Notes: a model not told the origin generated them from the sequence alone. A stretch of 64,000 bases of DNA from Chryseobacterium fluminis (GCF_026314945.1 NZ_CP111121.1:4712001-4776000), one strand, 5' to 3'; positions 45,978 through 54,732 are shown, counted from the stretch's first letter. Numbers and translations: made by a program.

Positions 45978-47225
45978 ATGCAAAAAGAAGAATTGCCGCT
46001 GTCCTCAAAAATGAGACTTATCTTTTCTATTCCCGTCATCATCGCTGCGTTAGGTTACTTTGTGGATATCTACGATCTCCTTTTATTCGGTATTGTCAGA
46101 ATTCCGAGTTTAAAAGCACTGGGACTCAATCCGGATATCGATGGAACATTTATCCTCAATGCCCAGATGGTGGGGTTGCTGCTGGGAGGAATTTTCTGGG
46201 GAATCTTCGGGGACAAAAAAGGAAGACTTTCGGTTTTATTCGGTTCTATTCTGGTATACTCAGTGGCCAATATAGCGTGTGGGTTTTTACCCTATTTTCC
46301 AAAGGAACACCTGGTATATCAGTATGCCGGTTTGAGGTTTATTGCAGGAATAGGGCTAGCCGGAGAACTGGGAGCAGGAATTACCCTGGTTTCTGAAAGC
46401 CTGCCAAGGAATTTACGGGCAATTGGAACTTCTGTTGTTGCCGGATTTGGTTTAATGGGTGCTGTGGTTGCCCAGTTAACGGTAGAACTTGCTGGCGGAT
46501 GGAATATTTCTTACATTATAGGAGGTATTCTGGGAATTCTGTTGTTGTTTTTACGAATCAGTGTTTCAGAATCAGGAATTTATAAAAACATAGAAAATCA
46601 GTCGGTTTCAAAAGGGAATTTTCTTTCTTTTTTCACCCATAAAGATCGGTTGATACGGTATCTGAAGTGTATTGCCATTGGATTACCCACCTGGTACTGT
46701 ATCGGAATTCTGGCCGTTTTAGCCAACCAGTTTGCTCCTGAACTGGGAATTAAAGAGATCAGTCCCGGAAAAGCGATCATGTGGGCCTATGTCGGGATCT
46801 CTGTCGGCGATCTGCTCAGCGGTTTTATTTCTCATGCCCTGAAATCCCGGAAGATGGCTATTTTTTATATGCTTGTTACCACAATTATCGGAGTTGCTTT
46901 CATGCTGTTCGGAAACACAGATACGGAGCATACCTATTATCTCTTCTGTGTCTGGCTCGGCTTGGGAACCGGCTATTGGGCCATGTTTGTAACCCTTGCT
47001 GCTGAACAGTTCGGAACCAATATCAGAAATACGGCTACCACCACTGTTCCGAATATGGTCCGCGGCCTGGTACCGGTAATGATTTTTGGTTTTGATTTTT
47101 TTAAGAATGATTTTTCGGTGATCATAAGTGCTGCTATTGTAGGAGCAGTGGTATTCGGACTGGCATTTTATTCTACCTTGACGATATCTGAGACGCACAA
47201 CAAAGATCTTGAATTTACAGAATAA
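45978..47225 (+). CDS. Major facilitator superfamily transporter
   Basis: A 415-residue inner-membrane transporter with about 12 hydrophobic helices. The MFS loop motif is seen as FGDKKGRLSVLFGS after helix 2; RFIAGIGLAGELGAGITLVSE and RAIGTSVVAGFGLMGA resemble the sugar/organic-acid porter group. The substrate is not evident. It has a terminator upstream and lies between cassette 2 and the Cys-rich peptide gene. A role in exporting modified peptide is possible but not supported by family. Confidence 0.82.
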   Translation: MQKEELPLSSKMRLIFSIPVIIAALGYFVDIYDLLLFGIVRIPSLKALGLNPDIDGTFILNAQMVGLLLGGIFWGIFGDKKGRLSVLFGSILVYSVANIACGFLPYFPKEHLVYQYAGLRFIAGIGLAGELGAGITLVSESLPRNLRAIGTSVVAGFGLMGAVVAQLTVELAGGWNISYIIGGILGILLLFLRISVSESGIYKNIENQSVSKGNFLSFFTHKDRLIRYLKCIAIGLPTWYCIGILAVLANQFAPELGIKEISPGKAIMWAYVGISVGDLLSGFISHALKSRKMAIFYMLVTTIIGVAFMLFGNTDTEHTYYLFCVWLGLGTGYWAMFVTLAAEQFGTNIRNTATTTVPNMVRGLVPVMIFGFDFFKNDFSVIISAAIVGAVVFGLAFYSTLTISETHNKDLEFTE

Positions 47226-47323
47226 TTATGATTTACTTAAGAAATATTTAAGCGTATTGGTCGTTTTGTAAGTATTAAGAGGACGTTAATAAATAAAATT
47301 ATAAAATAGTAATAAATTATGTG

Positions 47324-47351
47324 TTGAATAATTAATATTTGTTTAACTTTG
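47324..47351 (+). promoter_or_regulatory. Promoter of the Cys-rich peptide gene
   Basis: TTG at 47324-47326 and TAACTTTG at 47344-47351 are 17 nt apart, a full match to the Bacteroidota promoter, 41 bp ahead of the ATG. It shows that the peptide is transcribed on its own. Confidence 0.75.
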
Positions 47352-47392
47352 GAAAGTAACAAAACTATATCAATCTCAAAAACGAAAATCAC

Positions 47393-47581
47393 ATGCAAAA
47401 TTTTTTAAAAAACGCGACAAAATTAAAGAAAGCTGATCTTAGAAATATCACAGGAGGAATCAGTGGTACTCCGGATTTATCTCTTTGCGGATGCAGCTGC
47501 TCTGGATCTGTGACAGGACCGAAATATTGTGGTCAGTATATCGGATGTCTACAGGTGTATACTTGCAACCAGGCTGTTTAA
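47393..47581 (+). CDS. Double-glycine-leader Cys-rich peptide (bacteriocin-like / RiPP precursor)
   Basis: A 62-residue peptide: a lysine-rich leader ending ADLRNITGG (Gly21-Gly22), then a 40-residue core with six cysteines (positions 32, 34, 36, 46, 52 and 58; CGCSCSG, YCGQYIGC, YTC). The leader type is the one used by many Bacteroidota secreted peptides. The core is unlike the Cys-free cassette 1 core, so it may be a disulfide-bonded or thioether peptide. It has its own promoter and terminator; no maturation or export gene is adjacent except the two upstream cassettes. Confidence 0.78.
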   Translation: MQNFLKNATKLKKADLRNITGGISGTPDLSLCGCSCSGSVTGPKYCGQYIGCLQVYTCNQAV

Positions 47582-47626
47582 GAAATTATTTCAATCAGAA
47601 ATAAACATTTCCACATTTAATAACGC

Positions 47627-47657
47627 AAAAGCCTTCTGGATCTTCCGGAAGGTTTTT
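47627..47657 (+). terminator. Terminator of the Cys-rich peptide gene
   Basis: GCCTTCTGG-type arm (47627-47639) pairs with CCGGAAGG and T run (47645-47657), 5-nt loop, 45 bp after the stop. Confidence 0.75.
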
Positions 47658-47707
47658 GTAATTCACGGAAAATACAAATCAATATTCCCGGTCTCAAAAA
47701 TAGCATC

Positions 47708-49012
47708 TCACAGATCGGAAAAACGCCGGTTATTGAGGCTGTTAAATCTTGTATTCTTTGCTTCTCCGATTTTCTGTTTCTTGTAAATGCTGTTATTTCC
47801 TGAAAACAGATAAGATACAATGCACGCCACGGCCACATAAATACCGCATTCCGCTCCGAATAATTCAATTCCCATCACCATACAGGCCAGAGGAGTATTG
47901 GTTGCCCCTGCAAAAACGGCTACAAATCCCATTCCCGCAAGTAAACCGAACGGTAATGGAATAAATAGAGACAATGCACTGCCGAGAGTGGCCCCGATAA
48001 AGAACAGGGGAGTCACTTCACCGCCTTTAAATCCTGTAGCCAGCGTGATGACCGTGAATATCATTTTCAGTATAAAATCATATAGAGGAAGCTGTTTTTC
48101 AAAAGATTCTGAGATTGCCGGAATTCCCAGGCCGATATAGCGTGTCGTGCCCATTATCAATACCAGTACAGCAATGATAATTCCCCCGATAACAGGGCGA
48201 AAAGGAGGATATTTTATGTAATATGTAAAAACGGAGCCCGCTCTGTGAATGATCCTGCTGAAAGCTGCTGCACAGATTCCAAAAATAATTCCTGCTATAA
48301 TACAGTATACAAAAGGAAGAAAACCGGGTTTCGGAATAAAATCAATAAGGTAGTGCGTATGTTGTACGTGCCAAAGCTCAGTGACCCAATTTGCTAATAC
48401 TGCTGAAGCAAAAGCCGGAAAGATGGCATTGTAACGGATTTTTCCGATCAGATACACTTCAAGTGCGAAAACAGCTCCCGCCAGAGGCGTTCCGAATACC
48501 GAACCAAAACCCGCAGCTATAGCGGAAATAAGTAAAATTCTTCTTTCGTTGTCATTAAGCTTGAAAGGTCCGGAAAACTGATCGGCGATCGCTCCAGCCA
48601 TTTGAAGTGCAGTTCCTTCCCGTCCGGCAGAACCTCCAAAAAGGTGTGTGGCTATCGTGCCGAGATATACTAAAGGTGCCATTTTGAAAGGAATAATTTT
48701 CTCAGGCTGATGAATATTTTCAATCAGTATATTGTTTCCGGCTTCCACCTCTTTTCCGAAATAATGATATAAAAGTCCGATCAGAAAACCGGCAACAGGG
48801 AGCAGACCAACCAGCCAGATATGACTTTCCCTGAAATCAGTTACCCACTGTAAAGACTGTAAAAAGCCGGCAGAAGCAGTTCCTGTAAGTAATCCGATCA
48901 CAAGACTGATGCAAAGCCATTTTACAATAAAAGGGAAAGCGGGAAATTTTCTGAAAAAAAAGCGAATGAAAAAAAATATTTTTTGCAGTAGTGTTCCTTG
49001 ATTTTTTGACAT
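47708..49012 (-). CDS. CLC-family fluoride exporter (CLC-F type)
   Basis: A 434-residue CLC-fold antiporter with about 10-12 membrane helices. Filter motifs: GGSAGREGTALQM (GREGT at 130-134, gating Glu132) and TGFKGGEVTPLFFIGATLG, the pattern of CLC-F proteins rather than of the Cl/H+ exchangers (GREGP, GGIFAP). A fluoride riboswitch lies in its 5' leader, which makes fluoride export by far the best function. It should protect enolase and pyrophosphatase from fluoride. Confidence 0.9.
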   Translation of the reverse strand: MSKNQGTLLQKIFFFIRFFFRKFPAFPFIVKWLCISLVIGLLTGTASAGFLQSLQWVTDFRESHIWLVGLLPVAGFLIGLLYHYFGKEVEAGNNILIENIHQPEKIIPFKMAPLVYLGTIATHLFGGSAGREGTALQMAGAIADQFSGPFKLNDNERRILLISAIAAGFGSVFGTPLAGAVFALEVYLIGKIRYNAIFPAFASAVLANWVTELWHVQHTHYLIDFIPKPGFLPFVYCIIAGIIFGICAAAFSRIIHRAGSVFTYYIKYPPFRPVIGGIIIAVLVLIMGTTRYIGLGIPAISESFEKQLPLYDFILKMIFTVITLATGFKGGEVTPLFFIGATLGSALSLFIPLPFGLLAGMGFVAVFAGATNTPLACMVMGIELFGAECGIYVAVACIVSYLFSGNNSIYKKQKIGEAKNTRFNSLNNRRFSDL

Positions 49013-49049
49013 GATTGTTCCTGATCAGTTATTGGTTAATAATCTCTTA

Positions 49050-49112
49050 ATCAGGCGTCATCAGTCCCGTTTAAAACGGGGCGGTTGGGTAAGGAAGAAC
49101 ACCATTTCCTTT
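49050..49112 (-). promoter_or_regulatory. Fluoride riboswitch (crcB motif)
   Basis: On the minus strand, in order: GGAAATGGTGTTCTTCC, then AACCGC, a CCCGTTTTAAACGGG hairpin, then CTGATGACGCC. This is the fluoride aptamer layout. The pseudoknot partner bases GGTGT and ACGCC pair here where the Pseudomonas syringae aptamer has GGCAT and ATGCC, a covarying change. Downstream CCTGAT can pair with ATCAGG next to the start codon, overlapping the aptamer end, so translational control is plausible. A TATCTTTG -7 element (49119-49126) lies just upstream. Confidence 0.93.
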
Positions 49113-49135
49113 GTACTGCAAAGATAAAAATTATT

Positions 49136-49999
49136 TTAAAAATAGGGGTGCTTCACGATATATTTTTTGCTGATGCTGATGCTTTTGAAGATATCTTTAT
49201 CACTCGCATCCTGCTCCAGAAACCAACAGTCAAGACCGGCTTTATCTCTGGCTTCGAAAATCCTTTTAAAATCGATTGTTCCGTTTCCGATTTCTGTAAA
49301 TTCTTTTGTCCCCGCCTTCATATCTTTCACATGCCAGAGAGGAAATCTTCCGGGATATTCTTCGAAATAGACTAGCGGATCTAATCCTGTCTTTGAAATC
49401 CAATACAGATCCAATTCCATCTTCACCAGATCGGAGGATGAATTTTTTAATATAAAGTCATAAACCGTCAGCTGCTCATCAAATTTTTCGAATTCAAAAT
49501 CATGATTGTGGTAAGCGAACTGTATTCCTGCTTTACTTGTCACTTCTCCTGCCTTATTTAACAGTTCCGGCAGTCTCCGATAGTTTTCAGCTGTTCTTTC
49601 TTCAGGGAAAAGATAGGAACAAACCATATATTTTGAACCGATGTAGTGCAGGTCCTCGACAGATTTTTCCCAATCAGTGATTAAAGTCCCTTTTTCCGGA
49701 TGCAGAATTCCTGTCGTATGATGGGAACTGATAACCTTTAAACCTACATTATTTAAAATAGTTTTAAATTCATTTCTACTTTTTCCAAAGAAAGTGTCGT
49801 TGTACCCATAGATTTCCAATTGTGAAAAGCCTGATTCAGCCAGTCTCTCCAGTGCTTTTTCCAGATTTTCCGAAACCGCCTCCCGGATCGTGTACAGCTG
49901 AATGGCCAATGGTTTTTTTATTTTCATAGCGGAAACTCCACAGGAATACAAGCCCAAAAATCCCAGTAATGACAGTTTTATAAAATCTTCCCGGGTCAT
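49136..49999 (-). CDS. Sugar phosphate isomerase/epimerase family protein
   Basis: A 287-residue xylose-isomerase-like TIM-barrel protein. The N-terminus (MTREDFIKLSLLGFLGLYSCGV) looks like a signal or lipoprotein segment with Cys20, suggesting export. The barrel motifs include LAIQLYTIREAV, LEIYGY, FAYHNHDFEF and MELDLYWISKTG, with metal-binding Glu/His/Asp residues. The sugar substrate is unknown. It overlaps the stop of the thioesterase gene by one base, so the two are coupled. Confidence 0.82.
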   Translation of the reverse strand: MTREDFIKLSLLGFLGLYSCGVSAMKIKKPLAIQLYTIREAVSENLEKALERLAESGFSQLEIYGYNDTFFGKSRNEFKTILNNVGLKVISSHHTTGILHPEKGTLITDWEKSVEDLHYIGSKYMVCSYLFPEERTAENYRRLPELLNKAGEVTSKAGIQFAYHNHDFEFEKFDEQLTVYDFILKNSSSDLVKMELDLYWISKTGLDPLVYFEEYPGRFPLWHVKDMKAGTKEFTEIGNGTIDFKRIFEARDKAGLDCWFLEQDASDKDIFKSISISKKYIVKHPYF

Positions 50000-50466
50000 T
50001 ATAAAAACGGTTTCATTTCATCTTCAATCTGTTTTCTGAGATCCATCAGGCGCTTGGCATACTGTTCCTGCTGTTTATCTTCTTCAGTTTCAGGGATCCA
50101 TTTGGGAACAGGAAGCTTTTTGCCATTTTCATCCACAGCTACGAAAACAATAATACAGTGAGTCTTTTTATCGAAATTCGGCTGTTTCAGATTTCTTGAA
50201 AATACATTGATTGAAATATGCATACTTGAAGATCCGGTATAAATCACCTGAGCTTCCACCTTTACAATTTCCCCGATCTTAATAGGTTCATAGAAACGGA
50301 TTCCTCCGACATAAACCGTTACGGAATAATTTCCACTCCATGTCGTGGCACAGGCATATCCTGCCTGATCAATCCATTTCATCACGCTTCCTCCATGTAC
50401 ATTCCCTCCGTAGTTCACATCTGAAGGCTCCGAAATAAACTGAAAAGTGATAGGGGTATTTTCCAT
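49999..50466 (-). CDS. Acyl-CoA thioesterase (hotdog fold)
   Basis: A cytoplasmic 155-residue hotdog thioesterase of the YciA/BFIT type, hydrolysing acyl-CoA. The ATG at 50466 (MENTPITFQFISEP) is chosen; a GTG two codons upstream is the alternative. The active-site stretch DVNYGGNVHGGSVMKWIDQAGYACA carries the family Asn/Asp helix, and CIIVFVAVDENGKKLPVP is the second strand motif. Its TAA shares a base with the ATG of the following isomerase gene. Confidence 0.88.
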   Translation of the reverse strand: MENTPITFQFISEPSDVNYGGNVHGGSVMKWIDQAGYACATTWSGNYSVTVYVGGIRFYEPIKIGEIVKVEAQVIYTGSSSMHISINVFSRNLKQPNFDKKTHCIIVFVAVDENGKKLPVPKWIPETEEDKQQEQYAKRLMDLRKQIEDEMKPFL

Positions 50467-50589
50467 TTTCACAAAATTTTTAATGGAATAAAGGTATTAA
50501 TAATTTTCAGAATCTTAGATTAAATCCTACTTTTGAGTCCTGAAACGTCAATAATGTTGAATATGAATCAATACAATATTTAAATAATA

Positions 50590-50943
50590 ATGAAGAAAGT
50601 ATTTTATCTTAATACGTGTGATACGTGCAGAAAAATTTTAACACAGTTTGATCTTTCGGATTGGGAACTCCGTGAAATAAAAAAAGAACCGGTTACGGCA
50701 GAAGAGCTGGAGGAGATGTATAAAAAAACAAATTCTTACGAGGCATTGTTCAGTAGAAAATCTACCCAGATCAAATTGAGAGGTCTGGATCTAAAATCCC
50801 TTGAAGAAAAAGACTTTAAAGAATTGCTGCTGGATCATTATACCTTTTTGAAACGCCCCGTGTTTCTTACCGATAATGAGATTTTTGTAGGAAATGATAA
50901 GAAAAACATTGAAGAATTACAGAAGTTCTTCGGAGTTATATAA
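50590..50943 (+). CDS. ArsC/Spx-family thioredoxin-fold protein
   Basis: A 117-residue arsenate-reductase-family protein with the redox motif TCDTCRK (Cys10, Cys13) near the N-terminus and the C-terminal FLKRPVFLTDNEIFVG, where the conserved Arg-Pro is kept. The CxxC form and length match the YffB/Spx-like branch as well as glutaredoxin-dependent ArsC, so arsenate reduction is not certain. No ars genes are adjacent. It is followed after 3 bp by an unknown gene. Confidence 0.82.
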   Translation: MKKVFYLNTCDTCRKILTQFDLSDWELREIKKEPVTAEELEEMYKKTNSYEALFSRKSTQIKLRGLDLKSLEEKDFKELLLDHYTFLKRPVFLTDNEIFVGNDKKNIEELQKFFGVI

Positions 50944-50946
50944 GGT

Positions 50947-51390
50947 ATGGGATTAGGATTGGAGATCAGTTTTATTTTTGATGTAGAAGAACCTCTTTCC
51001 CTGTATTTGGAATTAAAAGACCGGTATTTTTTTGATCCTAGAAACGGACTGAACCTGATTATGACAGGAAACGGGGATGCAGGTGATAAAGATCGATTGT
51101 TAAGGCAGGTTGAAAAAGTGTTAAATATCGACCTGAAGTGGTTGGATTTTTGGGATTATACTGAAGATTATGAGGGTTTTATAAGTATAGAACATCTGTA
51201 TGCGAAACTGGTTGATTTGGATAATGCATTAGTGAAAAATCCTGAGTTTTATCAAAAAGTAAGCTGGGGCCATGGTATAGAAGAAGGATATTTAAAAGAC
51301 AATTTTTTAAAAGATATCCGTTTTTTAATTGAAAGACTGCATTTGAATATAGGAAACGGCGCTTCTCTTGTAAAATATGTTTCTGAGTGA
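50947..51390 (+). CDS. Hypothetical acidic protein
   Basis: A 147-residue cytoplasmic protein, acidic and aromatic-rich (KWLDFWDYTEDYEGF, KVSWGHGIEEGY). No signal peptide, membrane helix or known motif. It starts 3 bp after the ArsC-like gene and is probably co-transcribed with it, ahead of a strong terminator. No family recognised. Confidence 0.6.
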   Translation: MGLGLEISFIFDVEEPLSLYLELKDRYFFDPRNGLNLIMTGNGDAGDKDRLLRQVEKVLNIDLKWLDFWDYTEDYEGFISIEHLYAKLVDLDNALVKNPEFYQKVSWGHGIEEGYLKDNFLKDIRFLIERLHLNIGNGASLVKYVSE

Positions 51391-51445
51391 AGGTAAAAAT
51401 CAGCCGCTGTAGGAATGACGGGACTATTTTATATCTTATAATATT

Positions 51446-51480
51446 AAACCTGACGGGTTTTTGAAACCCGTCAGGTTTTT
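51446..51480 (+). terminator. Terminator with 15-bp stem
   Basis: AAACCTGACGGGTTT (51446-51460) and AAACCCGTCAGGTTT (51464-51478) pair perfectly around a TTG loop, with a T tail, 55 bp after the hypothetical gene. Confidence 0.9.
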
Positions 51481-51539
51481 AACCAATCAAGAATATAACC
51501 GTTCAAAAGTCAGTCAAAAAATAAGGATCTCCGTCATTT

Positions 51540-51624
51540 TAGCCCGGATAGAAGCGACATCCTTTTTCGGAGCCGGACCGGACATGGCAAAAAGATATAG
51601 CGGATAGCCGGAATAAGCTCCCAA
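51540..51624. repeat. Intergenic hairpin repeat, copy C
   Basis: AGCCCGGATAGAAGCGACATCC, then TTTTTCGGAGC, a GC-rich middle, then AGCGGATAGCCGGAATAAGCTCCC. It matches the outer boxes of copies A and B (AGCCCnGAT, GAGC, AGCGG...GCTCC) with a more degenerate hairpin. It lies between two terminators. Confidence 0.5.
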
Positions 51625-51629
51625 AAAAT

Positions 51630-51664
51630 AACCGCCTCATCAGCAGTGATCAGGCGGTTTTTTA
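51630..51664 (-). terminator. gcvT terminator
   Basis: AACCGCCTCATCA (51630-51642) and TGATCAGGCGGTT (51647-51659) form a 13-bp stem with one mismatch and a 4-nt loop, flanked by A and T runs, 20 bp after the gcvT stop. Confidence 0.75.
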
Positions 51665-51683
51665 TTTAGAGTAAGCTCATCTT

Positions 51684-52760
51684 TTAGACAAATGGAGCCT
51701 TTACAACTTTTGCAGGAATATTTTTGTTTCTTACCTGAATAAAGATTTCGGAACCCAGTTTAAAGTGAGGTTTATCCACGTAAGCAAGTCCCAAACCGAC
51801 CTTTTTCATGGGAGACTGAGTCCCTGAAGTTACTTTTCCGATCACATTACCCTCAGCATCCACAACCGGATAATCATGTCTTGGAACACCTTTATCAGTC
51901 AGTTCAAATGCAACCAGTTTTCTGGTTACGCCCTCTTCTTTCTGTTTGGCAAAAGTATCTTTAGAAATAAATTCTTTGTCGAATTTTGTGATCCATCCCA
52001 AACCTGCTTCTATAGGAGAAGTGGTATCATCGATATCGTTTCCGTAAAGACAGAATCCCTTTTCAAGTCGCAAAGTATCTCTGGCAGCCAAACCACAAGG
52101 AATAATTCCTTCCTGCTGACCCGCTTCGATGATCGCATCCCAAAGATTTTCCGCCGATTCATTGTTAAAATAAATCTCGAAGCCTCCGCTTCCCGTATAA
52201 CCTGTATTTGAAATAATAACCTGGTCAACTCCCGCCACAGATCCTATTGTGAAATGATAATAAGGAATTTCAGAAAGATTGGTTTCTGTAAGTTTCTGAA
52301 GAATTTCAGTAGCTTTCGGACCCTGAACCGCTAATAGGGACATATCGTCTGAAGCATCGGTTAAAGTAGCATCAAACTTATTGAATTTTACAATGTGATT
52401 CCAGTCTTTTTCAATGTTTGAGGCATTGACAACCACAAAATATTTATCGTCTTCCATTTTGTAAACAATAAGGTCGTCTACAATTCCCCCGTGTTCATTC
52501 GGAAGACAAGAATACTGAGCCTTACCGTTTTCCAGAGCATCTACATTATTGGTGGTTACCAGCTGTAAAAGATCTTTGGCACCGGGACCTTCCACAAAAA
52601 ACTGCCCCATGTGCGAAACATCAAACAGTCCTGCTTTTTCTCTTACGGCAAAATGTTCTTCCGTTACTCCTGAATATTGTACAGGCATCTCAAAACCTGC
52701 GAAAGGTACGATTTTGGCTCCTAAAGAAACATGTTTATCGTACAATGCTGTTTTCTTCAT
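51684..52760 (-). CDS. gcvT: Aminomethyltransferase (glycine cleavage T-protein)
   Basis: The T-protein of the glycine cleavage system, moving the methylene group from the H-protein to tetrahydrofolate with release of ammonia. 358 residues, normal. Motifs: [31 protein letters not shown] (folate-binding Asp), [35 protein letters not shown] and [21 protein letters not shown]. The other gcv genes are not in the window. It lies downstream of idi and a small exported protein, 7 bp after the latter. Confidence 0.96.
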   Translation of the reverse strand: MKKTALYDKHVSLGAKIVPFAGFEMPVQYSGVTEEHFAVREKAGLFDVSHMGQFFVEGPGAKDLLQLVTTNNVDALENGKAQYSCLPNEHGGIVDDLIVYKMEDDKYFVVVNASNIEKDWNHIVKFNKFDATLTDASDDMSLLAVQGPKATEILQKLTETNLSEIPYYHFTIGSVAGVDQVIISNTGYTGSGGFEIYFNNESAENLWDAIIEAGQQEGIIPCGLAARDTLRLEKGFCLYGNDIDDTTSPIEAGLGWITKFDKEFISKDTFAKQKEEGVTRKLVAFELTDKGVPRHDYPVVDAEGNVIGKVTSGTQSPMKKVGLGLAYVDKPHFKLGSEIFIQVRNKNIPAKVVKAPFV

Positions 52761-52767
52761 ATTTAAT

Positions 52768-53238
52768 TTATTTCTTTATTTTAAAACTATTAAAGGTATC
52801 CTGAAAAAGGCTCATATAGTTCCCGTTCCAGTATTTCTGACCGCAGTTGATGGAAACCAGGTACAGCGCTTTGTCTTTCTGAAACACTTTGGTAACCCAG
52901 AATAATCGGTCTTTTTCGTCGAAATATTCGTAAAAATACTCGGTATATCCTTTTTTGCTTTTACTGCTTTTTATCTTATTTTCATCATCCGGAGACTTAT
53001 AAAGAGCAAGGATGAATTTCTTTATTTCTTCTTTCGGAATCTCCAGGTCATGATATTCAGATATGGTAATGGCTCCGATTTCACTGGACGGAAACACATT
53101 GACAATATCGCTGTCATTGGTCGCTTTCCAGTTTTCAGGAACATTAATGGAGTAGTTAGGACTGTCATATATCCCTGCTTTTTGTGACAGAAATAGTGGT
53201 CCCGATAGAAAGATAAATGCCAGAATGATTTTTTTCAT
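52768..53238 (-). CDS. Hypothetical exported protein
   Basis: A 156-residue protein starting at the ATG 53238 ([20 protein letters not shown], a signal peptide); the longer open frame upstream overlaps idi and is discarded. The body ([36 protein letters not shown]) resembles small PsbP-like/DUF1795-type periplasmic domains, with limited certainty. It starts 4 bp after the idi stop and ends 7 bp before gcvT. Confidence 0.7.
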   Translation of the reverse strand: MKKIILAFIFLSGPLFLSQKAGIYDSPNYSINVPENWKATNDSDIVNVFPSSEIGAITISEYHDLEIPKEEIKKFILALYKSPDDENKIKSSKSKKGYTEYFYEYFDEKDRLFWVTKVFQKDKALYLVSINCGQKYWNGNYMSLFQDTFNSFKIKK

Positions 53239-53242
53239 GACT

Positions 53243-53752
53243 CTAAAAGTGGTGTTTATATTCTTCAAGAATGATCTTGAACCATTCTGTAAAGTTTTCA
53301 GGATTTTCAGCCATTTCCCGGTCCAGGTCTTCAGGGGAGATGTATCGTACTTCAGCCACTTCATCATGATTGAATTGAAATTCATCTTCAAAAATTCCGG
53401 TGAAAACATGATCCAGTTCATGTTCCCAGAGTCCGCCTCCAACATTGGCTTTGTAAATAAAATGAAATTTTTCTGTAAGATCCGTTTGGATGCCCAGTTC
53501 CTCTTCTAATCTGCGCATGGCTCCCTGAAGATAGCTTTCCTCCTGTCTGGGGTGAGAGCAGACGGTGTTGGTCCATTTCATAGGCGAGTGGTATTTTCCT
53601 TCCGCTCTTTTCTGCAGCAGCATCTCTCCTTTGGTATTGAACAGAAATATGGAAAAAGCACGGTGTAATAAGCCGTTCACATGGGCCTGCTGCTTTTCCA
53701 TCAGACCTAGAACATTGTCTTCAGGATCTACTAAAACTACAAATTCTTCCAT
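53243..53752 (-). CDS. idi: Isopentenyl-diphosphate delta-isomerase, type I
   Basis: Interconverts IPP and DMAPP for isoprenoid synthesis. 169 residues, a Nudix-fold enzyme. The active-site cysteine is in WTNTVCSHPRQEES, the Nudix helix in AMRRLEEELGI, and the metal-binding Glu in WEHELDHVF. It heads a probable three-gene unit with the small exported protein and gcvT, though no metabolic link joins them. Confidence 0.95.
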   Translation of the reverse strand: MEEFVVLVDPEDNVLGLMEKQQAHVNGLLHRAFSIFLFNTKGEMLLQKRAEGKYHSPMKWTNTVCSHPRQEESYLQGAMRRLEEELGIQTDLTEKFHFIYKANVGGGLWEHELDHVFTGIFEDEFQFNHDEVAEVRYISPEDLDREMAENPENFTEWFKIILEEYKHHF

Positions 53753-54224
53753 TCTTACAAATGTAAGTGTAATAAATGTATTTTGGAAATTTTTTGTAAA
53801 ACATCATGTTTTTTGATAAGGCATGAAGAAGTTAAATTAAAAATGAGTATAGGTATTTTCACAGATTTGTCGCGAACATCAACACCATCTGATAAAGTTT
53901 ACAGCACTTCATACTGGAAATAAGTCATCAAATAAAAATCCAGACATTGGATCAGCATTATTACTATCATTTAATAATATGAATGAGAGAACGGACTGAA
54001 ATTATTATGGGGAAAATGATTGTTCAGGCAGATAAAATATCAGAAGCTCATGTCTGCTGATGCGTGCCGCTGAGGTGAAGGAAACATTCAGTCAGTTAGC
54101 ATCGTAATGGATATACTACAACTGTTGTTTATTAAATAACGTCTTTTTGAGTAATTTTTTAATATAAACTAAGTTTAAGAAGCCTTTTTAATGTAAAAGT
54201 CATAACTTTGCAATTCAAAATTTC
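53753..54224. other. Intergenic region, probably decayed DNA
   Basis: 472 bp. It contains only short frames (26 codons from 53843; a fragment MRAAEVKETFSQLAS near 54060-54108 that lacks a continuous upstream frame), suggesting remnants of lost genes. TAACTTTG at 54203-54210 is a good -7 element for the HAD phosphatase gene, without a well-placed TTG. I see no RNA gene. Confidence 0.45.
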
Positions 54225-54635
54225 ATGATGGAACTAGAATACATTGAACACTTAAGTCCGGTACTGAAGGACGGCGTAAAAAACTACTTAATTGATATCG
54301 ACGGAACCATAACGGAAGATGTTCCTAATGAAGAACCCGATAGAATGGTGACCTGTGAACCATTTCCTGACGCTCTTGAAACCATCAATAAATGGTATGA
54401 TGAAGGTCACCAGATCTGTTTTTTTACCTCCAGAACAGAAAATCTGAAACAGATTACCATCGACTGGCTGGATAAACACGGGTTCAAATACCATAGCGTT
54501 TTGTGCGGAAAGCCAAGGGGCGGAAACTACCACTGGATCGATAATCATCTGGTAAGAGCTACAAGATATAAAGGCAAATTCACTGACTTGGTGGAAAAAC
54601 AGGTAACCATTGAGGTTTTCAAAGAAGAAGATTAA
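54225..54635 (+). CDS. HAD-superfamily phosphatase
   Basis: A 136-residue HAD-fold hydrolase. Motif I is YLIDIDGTITED (nucleophile Asp24, acid/base Asp26), motif II FFTSRTENLKQ, and the motif III/IV region KPRGGNYHWIDNHLV. It lacks a cap domain, like small KDO8P- or polynucleotide-phosphatase-like members. Two adjacent ATGs (54225, 54228) are equally good starts. Substrate unknown. It precedes the serA-like gene but a terminator separates them. Confidence 0.82.
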   Translation: MMELEYIEHLSPVLKDGVKNYLIDIDGTITEDVPNEEPDRMVTCEPFPDALETINKWYDEGHQICFFTSRTENLKQITIDWLDKHGFKYHSVLCGKPRGGNYHWIDNHLVRATRYKGKFTDLVEKQVTIEVFKEED

Positions 54636-54646
54636 AATGATAAAAT

Positions 54647-54713
54647 AAAGATTAAACGATTAAATTATTTACAGCCCGTAAATTTTATTAATCTTTTAAT
54701 CTTTAATTTTTTT
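54647..54713 (+). terminator. Terminator after the HAD phosphatase gene
   Basis: AAAGATTAAACGATTAA (54647-54663) pairs with TTAATCTTTTAATCTTT (54688-54704), with one unpaired position, around a 24-nt loop, followed by a T run. AT-rich but long. Confidence 0.55.
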
Positions 54714-54732
54714 TATATAATTATAACGTATT

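Noticed and set aside
45978..47225. MFS transporter as the dedicated exporter of the modified peptides
   Set aside because: Its motifs fit sugar or organic-acid porters, it is separated from cassette 2 by a terminator, and GG-leader peptides usually use C39-peptidase ABC exporters.
38797..47581. CRISPR or mobile element around the accessory cluster
   Set aside because: No regularly spaced repeats, transposase, integrase, tRNA boundary or terminal repeats were seen.
52761..52767. Glycine riboswitch ahead of gcvT
   Set aside because: Only 7 bp separate gcvT from the upstream gene on the same strand; there is no room and no motif.
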